Below are positions 32,401-37,964 of a stretch of DNA of 64,000 bases, one piece after another. The notes beneath the pieces are model-generated. The model searched no databases and had not been told where the DNA came from. It saw only the letters and a program-made list of their open reading frames with translations. The position numbers and the translations under genes are program-made. Where the stretch lies: NCBI RefSeq assembly GCF_965229915.1, contig NZ_CBDDJZ010000001.1, positions 2,666,001 to 2,730,000 on the forward strand, written 5' to 3'. The stretch is from Marinoscillum sp965229915 (GTDB taxonomy: Bacteria; Bacteroidota; Bacteroidia; Cytophagales; Cyclobacteriaceae). How positions within the stretch are numbered: position 1 is the stretch's first letter; the number at the start of each line of letters is the position of its first letter.

Positions 32401-33245
32401 ATCGTCACATTGGTCACGTTGAGTGAATTGGTTCCAATTTCTAATTGTAAATCATATAGATTAATAGCCGGTGCTGGATTTAAAGCAGGGCCAGATGTAG
32501 TCCAGGTTGGAGTACCGTTAATCGTTCCGTCATTATCTCCGATGGTCTTATCACTTACATTAGGACCTGATCCATCAGAAAAATCATAATAGGCAAGTAA
32601 GCCAGATTCACTTCCAGTAAGCTCATTGGAGTAATTGGCCTGTATGTCTGTCGCACTTCTAACTTCATTCCATACTCGCACCTCATCGATTTGTCCACTA
32701 AAAAAGTCCCCGTCGGTCGGACCAGCACTAATGTAAGAAGATCCAATTCGGTTCACTGCCATCGCCGTTTGGTAAGTGGTGGTATAGGACGTTTCGTCAA
32801 GAACACCATCAATATATATGTTCACTTCGAAGGAAATTGGATCATGAGTAATCGCTATGTGGTGCCAGTTTCCATCGTTAACCGATGTAATGCTCTCTAT
32901 GATATCATAGTTGGTTGACACTCCTGTCCAATGAGTGTACCGTACTTTACCAGCATTGATTCCGAACGAACCACGAATATTGTTATCTGTATCACCAATT
33001 ACAGAAAGGGCAGAGTTGCCAACATAACTAGGTGTACTGGCTGTAGATGTAGTACTGATCCATGCCTCATAGCTGAGACCGGTATTCAAAGAGGACCGTG
33101 TGGTTTGAACTCTCGTAGCACCATCAAAAGTGAGGGCACTGTTCTGCCCCACACCCCTCCAGGAAAGCAGCATGAACAAACTCAGAAATAAGAAGGACTT
33201 AAAGATAGTTTTCCCCTGGCGGATGGGTGTTGTGGTGTAGGTCAT
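14433..33245 (-). CDS. Giant (6270 aa) T9SS-secreted modular adhesin-like protein
   Basis: One uninterrupted frame of 6270 codons with an N-terminal signal peptide (KSFLFLSLFMLLSWRGVGQ). Domains in order, approximate residues: LamG-like units near 35, 543, 940, 1720, 2022, 2343, 2585 and 4743 (FDG..., EAWI..., YYRFDE); seven FG-GAP/VCBS calcium repeats (about 1265-1620, WGDYDNDGDLD); a CSLREA-like start and right-handed beta-helix (about 2920-3240); several MAM-like FETL/ESF domains (3360-4450); Ig and cadherin-like domains (4450-5160); near-identical 88-residue Ig repeats (5160-5420); Fn3, LRR, Ig, LRR (5440-5900); CNA-B-like domains with the basic RRKVKRAGCSVRRFVPKGR peptide; and a type A T9SS sorting domain (about 6180-6270, VYPNPADNY). 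The domain types suggest binding of sugars or surfaces. The C-terminal module is shared with the 1025-aa protein. The exact ligand is unknown. Confidence 0.9.
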   Translation of the reverse strand: MTYTTTPIRQGKTIFKSFLFLSLFMLLSWRGVGQNSALTFDGATRVQTTRSSLNTGLSYEAWISTTSTASTPSYVGNSALSVIGDTDNNIRGSFGINAGKVRYTHWTGVSTNYDIIESITSVNDGNWHHIAITHDPISFEVNIYIDGVLDETSYTTTYQTAMAVNRIGSSYISAGPTDGDFFSGQIDEVRVWNEVRSATDIQANYSNELTGSESGLLAYYDFSDGSGPNVSDKTIGDNDGTINGTPTWTTSGPALNPAPAINLYDLQLEIGTNSLNVTNVTIDNSATLYYVITTSPTQPTALQIIDSTDHTGSPAYNWKNWSLGSGNYTFNDLGSTEHSGGNDLLSGTQYYIYFVADIDANTATTNDQSVVLAQEFTTLTLADVTFNTLSVPASDLVPGSTNNVIYGWQMDVATTSIESQGYLFDLTGTFDSADFALNAFQLWENTTNDFGTASPVGTRCSIDTAGNPGGAMIALIYNQTYTTGSTTYFWVTADMDAGATAGNTFSIIEPETSSFNTFNFTNEINYIGSGVTAGSVMTVGEVGNHSLYFDGYNDFVDASDIKIMNDASDSYSYEMWFKLDGITADYQTIFGYGTGVSNNEAVNWLYIAPTTGVLTFSKRNDATTAEVTLTGPKIAPDKWYHAALTKSGADYRLFVNGNQIDSAITADISGTYTNRTQAFIGAQATGNTPGQRIEYFFGGEIDELKIWNDGRSSGEVLNDMYEHYPSADDNLEAYFSFDQIAGFTLNDESPNGYSARLFGEVGMISTVATNVITSNPTYDRFDFASDNMAGFVLRTFDEITPAAFDQNITSNTTTTFTVETGYPQTPATNSTFAISYNNPVWTPSTAMVPITYQATNVSESSIRINFQLIPVASSILIHVDDNEDMQSPFASGISIPSPSTATRFTFGQDLSGYVGQQLYYQIFYDDGSGYSEGSDPVSFMVQPGNALTFDGSQTSEYVNVPNAASIDDLSEGTVEAWIKTSDATAGFKSILANDPMYGLFVDAGVLVTWDAVQIETSGVFVADGEWHHVAMTFQHGGTGQFYVDGAAVGSAFTHNGNTGITSNLNIGRNADQQYFTGEIDEIRIWNDLRTPTEISDHTYNSVQGNEQGLVAYYRFDETTGTLLPDLSGNSNDGALSGGMSAADWVTSSALTEFMSVTTTTPVQLENNIVASDDIIIDFDAMLDGASLTSSNIKVWGSQSGLVTATYAGGGTTSLTINPDNDFLAGENVSVVITSGVLGTGGETAKPFTLSFKVESGSFEGGFVKTTTTMDGVVESSASWGDYDNDGDLDVVLTGFDFEYGSELAIIYNNSAGVFTNIGASLTPVYNGASVWGDYDNDGDMDLFIAGADGGGTPVSIIYQNNAGTFTDISAGLQGVYYASADWGDYDNDGDLDLAVQGLYDGGSILASTTIYENDGGVFTNIGAGLTGHNKGGLKWGDYDADGDLDLLSSGFTDNNTSRNAIIYSNNNGVFTDIAAGLEGKAWGKADWGDYDNDGDLDVIVTGSDASFSNEPFIYRNDAGSFININATLMPNAEGDVSWGDYDGDGDLDLVINGSGDTDFATTIYTNNAGTFEDAGFTLDNFAYGTVSWGDYDGDGDLDLLLTGTDDYSGGVTALYLNTVPPPAAPTDLVGYYRDATSIELAWTDVATDNTDYLVEWSTSYDNFDANIVSSSTVGAGTAVGAIVGLPTNQGYFFRVTATNGNEDASSQSNIEFATTEAFPGHALSFDADADYVTVPSSNIPSSNGSFTFETWIKRSSQTGDRWITWWGADTPVADQTLIIGYDGASGLVKLHRLSSNDATATTASIPVDQWTHLAIVYNGSNLSDVYINGSFVETIDNNVALNTPVNPKLQLGTFDSDNAYVIDAELDETKIWFDSVKTDFSDRYASAQGNEPKLGLYFAFDEGPGSTTLIDRSVNMNDGVVTDATYTPSQAGVLVAPTVYNATLVTTTGFTANWELGSATQINVDVSTDPGFGSFVEEDLFISTPDGSDPVSVSLTPGTVYYYRISYTDGSVWSEESDGKAFQVEPGAALGFNETNFVSIAESSELDLSSFTLEAWIKTSQASGSYKRIITKPASGNQNYSLVVHNGYAQVRFDASGGVQAQGTSLVNDGKWHHIAGVFSNSANTLTIFVDGVEEAQTSTTQNPTTGNDGLFIGSFNSGAGSFDGLIDEVRVWNYAKLDTDIRANMDNTLSGSEGGLVAYYRFDEGIADADNSGIADADAITDLSGNSNSGTLSGFAKTGTSTNWVTSEAFAVGGPIIYNATDVTTTGFTANWEVGSVNQINVDVSTDPAFGSFVEEDLLISTPDGSDPVSVSLTTGTVYYYRISANNGIVWSAESEGTAFMVTPGNALSFDGSGDFLDLGDSFDEVIAGVDKKFTISTWLKLDNLDQSFPIFGKSGNSNCGENQRQITVQFDAANDVVLFSYLTLNGSSERRIKMDQPLQANTWYHLAISYDGSIDTNDGLDRVQFYLNGSASTSSLDASSGSFPFDIQDGTSHFGIGNVLNSSGGECNPNSFVGTIDEFRIWSDSVKTDFSDRFTPLVGNEPKLAAYYSMDENGGAAIVDRSVNTNDGTITGATFVPSDFSTPTIQNAITFDGSNDQIDVATVNTDFIQQSGVFTMEFWLRIDELEKTGQTIAITGAGTLDHGFFLEFNNGTNDHSLRMAILRGASGQYVLDARTDTDFITDTDWHHYALVGDGTGLTIYKDGNPTDLGTFSAFSSSPATYSLDIGAYAGSFFLQGGMDNFQIWNTARSAVEIIEDAYTEQSSGPQLSFSFNTTSGDVSDISGNAHSGVVTGAPVYSASTAFDLDVFAPVFINGTPTISNITGTSFDLAVESNEGGLVFGVLLIDGATAPTSAEVVSGTGSGGATAETFFNIGTTASTSITDLTEETDYDLYLVAEDFSDPSNRQSTPIKLDISTLSSTTVFTVTSNADDGAGSLREAIYDATALEGNSIIEFNLPGDGSDGSWEIVLESDLPDVYNYYSYTVQLDASTQPGFDPDNDKMVVIVGQGTGYGLYLGGYEGTAVYGLGITGFDYGIYADNLDNAIIGAANKRNAIFGNQTGIKIEYGYTNTISHNYVGLDPTGSFAVPNEIGIDLGYTYVEASDYVIDNNVISGNNEIGLAIGYGTNTISGNIIGLSADKSSAIPNDIGVYAGGRGVLESNIISGNTTYGILLQNPYNTTNELHIHGNYIGADDLLNAFPNGIGIGSEDGSGIPSYGDPILIGGTTGQTNVIAFNDGPAIQLVSDSYLYTRIENNSIFENGHGIELLGGSDGGLLPPVIGTIGTSDVSGTVEAFADSATIHIYEVDPVTGTQGKTQRGQTTIYGGTAWSISGSFDDSPTLTATVTTPAAGTSYFDLESAVAPTLEDFETLNTVSYVGEEQLSSGTWEFSDAYGNASTVYSGASSVGLERLANGFIVSPYVNGGGNISFYYATNGTDVSFDVYKSVDGGAFEPFDNPPATSTTVTSSSFMQFSGSVEAPGSAVRIQIAVAGGTSGDLYIDDFSFERYISSGVLQTVQAGNWSDPATWGGSVPIEVSNVEILHDVTLDVAEAQINDFTLSAGTFDLNANTLMVGGDFNKMSSPNFPTFTHNYGRVILNGVDQTYKHAGDITYGSLIFEGTGSLTMDFYSNNVLFVADTLRIGAGLDVQFTDNSDLILTEDAIFESYGDITSSYKWRLVSDGTEHTIYGGDFYSFSYQSASTVTLLSDFNYDYEFVTNEYGSIFYLDNYDLNLGEYFTFYSADSLGFELGAQLVVDGNMESFDATDVPLPTMSMNIPGGYFYADAPMTFATNQFLILDDGDMNFYGGSFDSSGGIVVNGGYFNMNQNSLVLNNGAQMIIDGGSVDITGWDDVEGSPSFIFADEGSFSITQNSGSINLDYVELIGLGGAGLAFSGGDVNLNKLSFSGGTGTAYMTFIADLGEKTFNDFFFNTGPVYNVFINNGIAQTINLPSATGPFAGSDFHFTGDAGTINWDGGTGGEGGISYYEDFDTYIGDTGTPVSGDFDFTEGVWTLTNAEVTTDPGEVFGGSGNSILLASAGDALQSFGFTEIESFDVDYRSLGGAEASFLIELSDGGLPTPVGPISTTSTAYETYHYDFTVPFTGTVKVILLESFDAAIFDNFQLTAAQQSGNELVESFESLGQVPYNGTVVLPTGEWELIFANGTMSTVFEGSYAVELSYVNSGSLMTPEFDGETSLSFWYNTVGTEFTIYEIVDGGTPTPVETIYEEQGEWTQYMYEPNYPGSTVKLSLVIDDFNSVDNLFLDEFVFGNNVTESPAFEEDFNDENLDLTGYTGTLTLSSGEWNAVNLNGNLDYVSLIQGIGNSLETPTLYGMTYIEFTYDQEGTDGVAGDILFTDDGGQSYSAIGALTYPSEPINFRYDFGESVNGSVKIETTGGAQNLILDDFKSDGTTEEPSVAPVVESFEELEYVNYDETLLLSTGEWMFATAYGNDGPVEDGAVSLGLYAGSSGSVIAPVADAGHEIQFFYASNGAPATAYIEVSGDGITFSAYDTLLINSASFGPTKVENVGDPGEPLYVRVTADDASESNIFIDSWSFVPYESTDITAPTFTVNTNSGYTNSTTLTGTIDDETATVTVVLADRGDFASATVTGNTWSFDLTTHPDWTGIGTYDFFRVDAMDTAGNISTIEETLIIDQTAPGVPTVDVLSTTSDSPTLSGTYDDLETDYLRVSIDAGTTWDTLTVDAGVWSNSYSGLADGIYDVLVEASDLAGNVASDATTNELLVDAGPINSGDYAIDFQGGSEQINVNGNPLHGLSTFTIEFEFNSSMVPGNNFNVFQFDGEIDFMMLGSDPGDVQLFGALGNYQIYEANPNDSAWHHFAIVSDGGGISAVAYLDGVPLTMGTMSFMNFGGLGNLILGYASPEGVVLDEFRIWSIARTEAEINNAMDSVDATTAGLELYYSFNDGPGNTIVEDLTGKGYNGVLTNMDPATDWILNQTVMDTVPPVITGPTNITRTENATALDVYTSNEIATWSLSGIDAGFFTIDVDGNLVFATAPDFETPQDDGADNIYNVTIEATDTAGNVGTLAMEITVQDENDNAPIITDPGVVSIDENSASGTEVLTLTYSDADTTSTVYSWSIVSGNTDVNSDGNSAFAIADGSISVADSADVDFELNTSFTLAVRLTDGVNADTLDVQIDVNDVVEDLTAPTITLADLVTSDPSPELVGTVDDADATISVNVDGSSYAGTNNGDNTWTLAQGTIGDLAEGVYTMEAIATDAVGNADTATATLTIDLTSPTITLADLVTSDPSPELVGTVDDADATITVNVDGSSYAGTNNGDNTWTLTQGTIGDLAEGVYTLEAIATDAVGNADTTTANLTVDLTAPDVSISIKETLQDRPSISGTVNDTSAVVEVIVDGGSYTATNNGDGTWALAQGTIASLAVGTYDVAVTATDVAGNTGSDSTTDELTILPGAPTAIAASEVGYFGFTAQWNARAGVESYQVDVSADAGFGSNLSGYDNLSVNASETGLVVLGLTYGQTYYYRVRAVYPSSDISENSNVISVTTLLDPNTVLDSLALVSIYDALDGSNWTNNNWMSGANLPDWSGVTMTDTRVTGLDLTDQNLTGDFPEITVGLESLTNLDLSDNQITSIPALTSLTSLTTLTVTNNRLEFGSLEANAGVTNFDYLPQDSVSTYIETLEQQGTDYLIDRTISGSANSYSWFKQDLVSGEVSAVSETGGSWTLSISDFSDEGAYYAEVTNSTVTGTLTTQPIVLKVSSLERDFAALRNIYTKMNGASWDWTGNNWDEETDQTAWEGVAISTDPERVVGLELPDFNITGTLPRDILDIQGLTTIDLGGNRISTVPDFSRLSNLTTLDISGNNLEFDDLEKNMDLAAPTFSYGDQRLVGTAVRDTIPVGSTYQVKATVGGTANVYSWTLENDLDTAQLDNSASTIDIPSLSYETQGRYRATVTSTLVPNLTLTVRSTVVMATANLEFTALDLDGQPFIDGEAYALKATKTSSGYDTIQTVRGAGTGFLFEELLLADYLIAVAPDDLDEYLPTYYSNTDLWTEADTIELREDFSEELLMAQIPPPPGTVGAKIEGGVEADLPDKPVDSGDRIDARRKVKRAGCSVRRFVPKGRTDQEDEEGEYVLYAYVQSDDEGRFEFTGLEDGKYRFNIEYPGIPMDPDSYVEFTIGGDGIEDEVLVLQATVTEDGIVVEKIERLGFYRKYFKDLSVYPNPADNYVQISYSKLMSATVEVRLIDLEGNVVSQQVIEKGYDKELTFDVSGVSGGIYLLNFVDTSEGAAKITTFKVYVKHH

Positions 33246-33539
33246 AGCAGTGATATGTTGCGGTTTTGCGATAGATGCCGGAAAATTAGGCCTTCATCTC
33301 CAAAATTCGAATACCATATACTTGGTATTTACATGATTCTATTACCTAAATTACTTGCAACGAGGCGTTTAGCCACCATATGTTTCGATAAACACTTCCA
33401 CTGACGCGATCAATGACCATAATTACAAATCGGTTCATACTTATTACATTTACTCTCGTCGAAAGTCTGATTTGGAATTTGTTTGCATCAAAAAATATTA
33501 GTTATTTTATATTTTCTATTAAAAAAATTTAATTCCGCC
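33246..33539. promoter_or_regulatory. Divergent intergenic region with an inverted repeat
   Basis: These 294 bases lie between the giant adhesin gene (minus) and the CHAT gene (plus), so both promoters should be here. An inverted repeat with 7-bp arms, AATACCA (33310-33316) and TGGTATT (33323-33329), separated by 6 bases, lies 65 bases upstream of the giant gene's start and could be an operator. The CHAT side is AT-rich just before its ATG (33510-33535). I could not fix a clear -33/-7 promoter pair by eye. Confidence 0.45.
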
Positions 33540-36500
33540 ATGGTTCGAATAGCATTTTCAACCCTACTGACCCTCTTTTGTCTTCAACTGGCAATGGCTC
33601 AATCTCCATTCAAAGACAAGAAAGACCAGAAGTTTTACACTAAGATTGACAACTTCTACAATAATGGAGAATATGAAAAAATTCTCGATAACGAAGAGGC
33701 TATCCTCACCTATGTAGAAGGCCGGGAAGATACTGTAGCTGCAGTAATGAACTTCTTTCTCGGGGATGCCTACTTGCTTCTCTACAATGATCTGGAGACT
33801 AGTGTAGGCTTTTTCCGCAAGGAATATGAACTCCGCAAAAAAGCTGGTTTCAAAGACGAGGCCTTCACCCAGGCTGCCTTCAATTTGGGTTATACACTCG
33901 ATGAACTGGGTTATTACCGAGAGACAGAAGATATCTACCTGGAGCTATTAGATGTTGAGAAAGACCTCAATGGCAAAAAGAGTCAGAGTTATTTTGTGAC
34001 TGCATCATCACTAATGGAGCACTATGTCTACACCCAGGAATACAAGAAGGGGTTAGATCTGGTAAAGGAACTGCAACGAACAGTCGATAAGAATTCCCTG
34101 AATGATGCCATGGTTTTACGTTTTGAGGGGGATTTTCTGGAAATGTCTGGTAATCAAAGCAAGAGTTTGCGCACCTTGATCAAATCCCTGGATATCCTTG
34201 AAGAGTTGGGCATGTATGCCTCTCTGGAATACGTGGGTGTACTCAACAGTCTCGGTGGTGTGGCCAATTACATGGGAAAACTACCGCTAGCTGAAGAAGC
34301 TTACCGTGAAGCAATAAGTATTTTGGACAGACTTCCTGCAGATTATTCTGATTACAAAATTGCCGCCAAAAGTAACCTGGCCAACACCTTGTACACTCTT
34401 GGCAACTATGATGAGGCAATATCCATCTACAAAGAAAACTTGAAAGTAGATGAAGAGTACTTCGGTAAAGAATCATTCTACTACGGCACTGACTCTTACA
34501 TCTTAGGCACCTGCTATGAAAAAGCTGGAAAGTACAAAGAAGCCGAAGAGCAGCTACTAACCGCCGGAGAAGTCTTCAAAAGTGTCACTGGAGAGGAGAG
34601 CATCTGGTATGCCAGAGTATTGGAGCACTTAACTTCACTTTATACCCAAACCAGAGAACTGGAAAAAGCCAAAGATACTGGGCTCAAAGCTGTGGCCATA
34701 ATCGAAAAAGTATCTTCTGACCCACAACAGATTAGCAAGGCTTACTACTACGTGGGTGATGCTTACTATACAGAAGGCGAGATAGATGAAGCCACAGACT
34801 ACCATGAGAGAGCCCTGAGTATTCGGGCAAAAGGATTGGGTAAGAGCCATGCCGACTATGCGGAGAGCACCAACAAAATGGCTATTCTCAATTGGAACAA
34901 GCAAAAGCTAGAGGAAGCCAGAAAACTATATGACGAGACTTTCGAAAACTACTTCCAACAAATCAACCTGATCTTCCCAATACTGAGTGAAGAAGAAAAA
35001 GCTAAGTTCTATTACAACAGACTAAGACCGACCTTTGAACAATACAACTCCTTCATTGTGGAAACCAGCCGTGAAGACAAAGAGCTAATCGGTGAGATGT
35101 ACAACTACCAATTGTCCACCAAAGGTTTGATTCTTTCTGCTACTAACAAGGTGCGTGAGTCCATCATGAATAGTGGAGATACTGCACTAGTAAACAAGTA
35201 TGAAAACTGGGTGGCACAAAAAGAAAAACTAGCCAAACTGTTCAGTGCTACTGATGTGCCGGTGGAAGTGAGAAATGTAAAAATCGATTCCTTAAACCAA
35301 TTGGCAGATGGCCTGGAACGAGAGCTGAGCAGGGAATCAGCTGTTTTCGCACAGACGTTTGCTGATAGGGATCTGACCTGGAAGGATGTACAGTCTAAGC
35401 TTAAACCAGGGGAAGCGGCCGTGGAAGTGGTTCGGTTTAGAGATTTTACACCTGACTCAGCAGGGGTGTTTACCGATGAGGTGTATTATGCTGCGCTCAT
35501 TGTGACCGCTGAAACCACGGATTACCCGGATATGGTTTTGATGAGGAACGGTAAACTGATGGAGACAAAATACTTATCCAATTATAGAAATGCCATCAAA
35601 TACAAAGTGGATGAAGACTTTTCATATCGATTATTCTGGAGACCAATTGCCAATAGGCTGAGAGGAATAAAGAAGGTATACTTCTCACCTGATGGAGTAT
35701 TCAACCAAATCAGCATCTACACCTTGCGTAATCCAGACACAGGTAACTTCACTATCGACGAGATGGAAATCCATGTGATCAACAACACCAAAGATCTGGT
35801 GGCATTTAACTCTTCTTCCAACCCAGGAAACAAATCCTATTTATTCGGATACCCTAACTACAACATGGGTGCCATAGACCAGAAGCAAGAGGAATCTGGA
35901 GGCACTGATGCTTCCAGCATTGCCAATGCGGCTAAGGAAGACCGTAGCGTGGGGCGAGGAGTGCGTGGTGCACGTGGAGCTAGAGGTGCTGACGACAACT
36001 TGCAAGCACTCAGTCGTGGTGGTACCATTCCAAGAGGACTAAGAGGCAACTTACTTCGATACATGCGCTCTAATCAGATGCTGGCATTGCTACCTGGTAC
36101 CAAGAAAGAGGTGAATCTTATCGATAGCCTGTACAATACTAAACAACTGCCAGCAACCACTTACTTGAGCAATGAGGCATTGGAAGATAGCATCAAGCGC
36201 CTAAACAATCCACGTACCTTGCACATAGCTACGCACGGGTTCTTCCTGGAGAGCGATCACGATGATCAGACGCAAGACGAATATGTCCAAAACCCATTGC
36301 TTCGATCAGGGTTGATTCTTGCCGGGGCTAACAGCTTTATCAGCGAGGGTCAGATCTCAGAGGAAGTAAGACATGACGAAGATGGCATTCTGACTGCCTA
36401 TGAAGCCATGAACCTGAAACTAGATGGTACAGAACTAGTAGTGCTCTCAGCTTGTGAAACCGGACTGGGTGAGGTGAAAAATGGAGAAGGAGTATACGGT

Positions 36501-36716
36501 TTGCAGCGAGCCTTCCAGGTAGCCGGAGCAGATGCCATCATTATGTCTATGTGGACTGTGGATGATGATGCCACACAAGAGCTCATGACCAATTTCTACG
36601 AGGAGTGGCTCAGTGGAAGTGACAAACAGACTGCTTTCATTACTGCTCAGAAGCGATTGAAAGACAAGTGGAAATCGCCCTACTACTGGGGTGCTTTTGT
36701 GATGATTGGGAACTAA
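33540..36716 (+). CDS. Secreted TPR-CHAT protein (caspase/separase-like peptidase domain)
   Basis: 1058 aa from the ATG at 33540, which puts a good signal peptide at the N-terminus (MVRIAFSTLLTLFCLQLAMAQ); the longer frame from a TTG at 33483 adds 19 less typical residues. About ten TPR-like helical repeats fill residues 20-480 (AEEAYREAISIL, GNYDEAISIYKENL, AIDEATDYHERALSIRAKG). The C-terminal CHAT domain (about 700-1058) keeps both catalytic residues, His899 in ATHGFF and Cys972 in LSACETG, and the usual end with SMWTVDD and SPYYWGAFVMIG. A low-complexity arginine/glycine insertion (RGVRGARGARGADD) sits inside the CHAT domain near residue 805. CHAT proteins are caspase-like peptidases; the signal peptide suggests this one works in the periplasm or outside. 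The substrate is unknown; neighbours suggest surface-protein processing, which is only an inference. Confidence 0.85.
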   Translation: MVRIAFSTLLTLFCLQLAMAQSPFKDKKDQKFYTKIDNFYNNGEYEKILDNEEAILTYVEGREDTVAAVMNFFLGDAYLLLYNDLETSVGFFRKEYELRKKAGFKDEAFTQAAFNLGYTLDELGYYRETEDIYLELLDVEKDLNGKKSQSYFVTASSLMEHYVYTQEYKKGLDLVKELQRTVDKNSLNDAMVLRFEGDFLEMSGNQSKSLRTLIKSLDILEELGMYASLEYVGVLNSLGGVANYMGKLPLAEEAYREAISILDRLPADYSDYKIAAKSNLANTLYTLGNYDEAISIYKENLKVDEEYFGKESFYYGTDSYILGTCYEKAGKYKEAEEQLLTAGEVFKSVTGEESIWYARVLEHLTSLYTQTRELEKAKDTGLKAVAIIEKVSSDPQQISKAYYYVGDAYYTEGEIDEATDYHERALSIRAKGLGKSHADYAESTNKMAILNWNKQKLEEARKLYDETFENYFQQINLIFPILSEEEKAKFYYNRLRPTFEQYNSFIVETSREDKELIGEMYNYQLSTKGLILSATNKVRESIMNSGDTALVNKYENWVAQKEKLAKLFSATDVPVEVRNVKIDSLNQLADGLERELSRESAVFAQTFADRDLTWKDVQSKLKPGEAAVEVVRFRDFTPDSAGVFTDEVYYAALIVTAETTDYPDMVLMRNGKLMETKYLSNYRNAIKYKVDEDFSYRLFWRPIANRLRGIKKVYFSPDGVFNQISIYTLRNPDTGNFTIDEMEIHVINNTKDLVAFNSSSNPGNKSYLFGYPNYNMGAIDQKQEESGGTDASSIANAAKEDRSVGRGVRGARGARGADDNLQALSRGGTIPRGLRGNLLRYMRSNQMLALLPGTKKEVNLIDSLYNTKQLPATTYLSNEALEDSIKRLNNPRTLHIATHGFFLESDHDDQTQDEYVQNPLLRSGLILAGANSFISEGQISEEVRHDEDGILTAYEAMNLKLDGTELVVLSACETGLGEVKNGEGVYGLQRAFQVAGADAIIMSMWTVDDDATQELMTNFYEEWLSGSDKQTAFITAQKRLKDKWKSPYYWGAFVMIGN

Positions 36717-36758
36717 GTCCCTCCTTCGCCCATAGGTGTCTGGATAAACGGTTAATGA

Positions 36759-37964
36759 ATGCACATCAAATATTTGATCACCGTTTTGGCTTTAATTTTC
36801 AGCCAACAACTGATTGGCCAAAACGGTGATTGTTCCTATGACAGCTTTCTGAAAAGATATGACCTTACCGACCAGGAGATAGCCAACTCTTCCAGAAGCA
36901 CCTTTTCACATAGTCAGTCATTTGTCTATGTAATCCCCACAGTAGTTCACGTCTTTCACGACAGTACTTTCGGGAAAATCTCTATTGGGCAGGTGAAGTC
37001 TGGCTTAAAAATTCTAAATGATGACTTTGCGGGAAGGAATGATGGATGGAATACCATCAGTCCCGAGTTTGACAGTATCAAAGCAATCATGAACATCCAG
37101 TTTGTGTTGGCAACAATCGACCCTGATGGCAACCCAACGGATGGAATTGTCTATCATGAGGACCCCGACCTGGTTTATAACATTGAAGAAAAGCCTTTCG
37201 AATACGGTTGGGATAACTACAAGTATTTTAATATTTACCTCCCTAAATATGTTTATGATTCTGGATCAAACTTTTCGGGATATACCTCTTTTCCTAGTCA
37301 ATATGTGACCAATCTAGGTGAAGATGGAATAGTGCTCAGTTCAGCAAGGTGGGGTTTTGGCGAACAGTCCACACTCCAAGCAGGCGATGACTGGTCTTCT
37401 ATTGTGACACATGAGGCTGGACATTGGCTTAACCTGAGACATACGTTCAGTGGCGGATGCGAAGAAGGCGATTTGGTAGATGATACACCTCCCACGCTAG
37501 GTGGTACAATAGAACTAGAGGGCTGTTTCAACAATGATTACAGCTGTGGAGTAAGAACCAATGGTGAGAATTTCATGGACTATAATCACCGGTGCAAGAA
37601 GATGTTCACAGAAGGACAAGTGGATAGAATGCTGGAGGCACTTCAAGGGCCCACAAGATTTCCGCTTTGGCAAAAAGAAAATCTCGAAGCAACTGGTTGT
37701 CTAGAGTTTTACGTTGAGCTAGCTGGAGAAGTGGCAACAAATCACATTGATTTCTACCCAAACCCCAGTAGTCAGTCTGTTAACTTCAACTCATCACAGG
37801 CCGGGGAACTGTTCGTCTTTAGTCTTGCCGGAAGGAAACACTATGTATGCTCTATCTCAACAGGTGTGAGCCAAATAGATGTGAGCCAATGGCCTCATGG
37901 CACTTATATTATAAAATTTGTTGTTGGTGATAAAGTCAAAACAAGCAAACTGAAAGTGCATTGA
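36759..37964 (+). CDS. Secreted M43 (pappalysin-type) metalloprotease with T9SS sorting domain
   Basis: 401 aa with signal peptide (MHIKYLITVLALIFSQQLIG). The zinc motif HEAGHWLNLRH places His218, Glu219, His222 and His228 in the HExxHxxxxxH pattern of metzincins. It is followed by the cysteine-containing segment GGCEEGDLVDDTPP and the Met-turn NFMDYNHRC, which together mark family M43 (pregnancy-associated plasma protein A / cytophagalysin group). The last 75 residues (HIDFYPNPSSQSVNF to LKVH) are a T9SS sorting domain, so the enzyme should be exported across the outer membrane. It starts 42 bases after the CHAT gene and probably shares its transcript. The role is extracellular protein degradation or processing. 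Confidence 0.9.
   Translation: MHIKYLITVLALIFSQQLIGQNGDCSYDSFLKRYDLTDQEIANSSRSTFSHSQSFVYVIPTVVHVFHDSTFGKISIGQVKSGLKILNDDFAGRNDGWNTISPEFDSIKAIMNIQFVLATIDPDGNPTDGIVYHEDPDLVYNIEEKPFEYGWDNYKYFNIYLPKYVYDSGSNFSGYTSFPSQYVTNLGEDGIVLSSARWGFGEQSTLQAGDDWSSIVTHEAGHWLNLRHTFSGGCEEGDLVDDTPPTLGGTIELEGCFNNDYSCGVRTNGENFMDYNHRCKKMFTEGQVDRMLEALQGPTRFPLWQKENLEATGCLEFYVELAGEVATNHIDFYPNPSSQSVNFNSSQAGELFVFSLAGRKHYVCSISTGVSQIDVSQWPHGTYIIKFVVGDKVKTSKLKVH

Noticed and set aside
14430..33191. Many plus-strand open frames of 60-180 codons inside the giant gene
   Set aside because: They lie antisense to a continuous 6270-codon frame with clear domains, have no family features of their own, and match what codon use on the other strand produces.
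33483..33539. TTG start for the CHAT gene adding 19 residues
   Set aside because: The ATG at 33540 directly begins a clean signal peptide, while the extra residues lie in an AT-rich upstream stretch.
33540..36716. CHAT protein as part of a CRISPR or abortive-infection defence system
   Set aside because: It has a signal peptide, and no Cas, gasdermin, NLR-type or nuclease partner is nearby.
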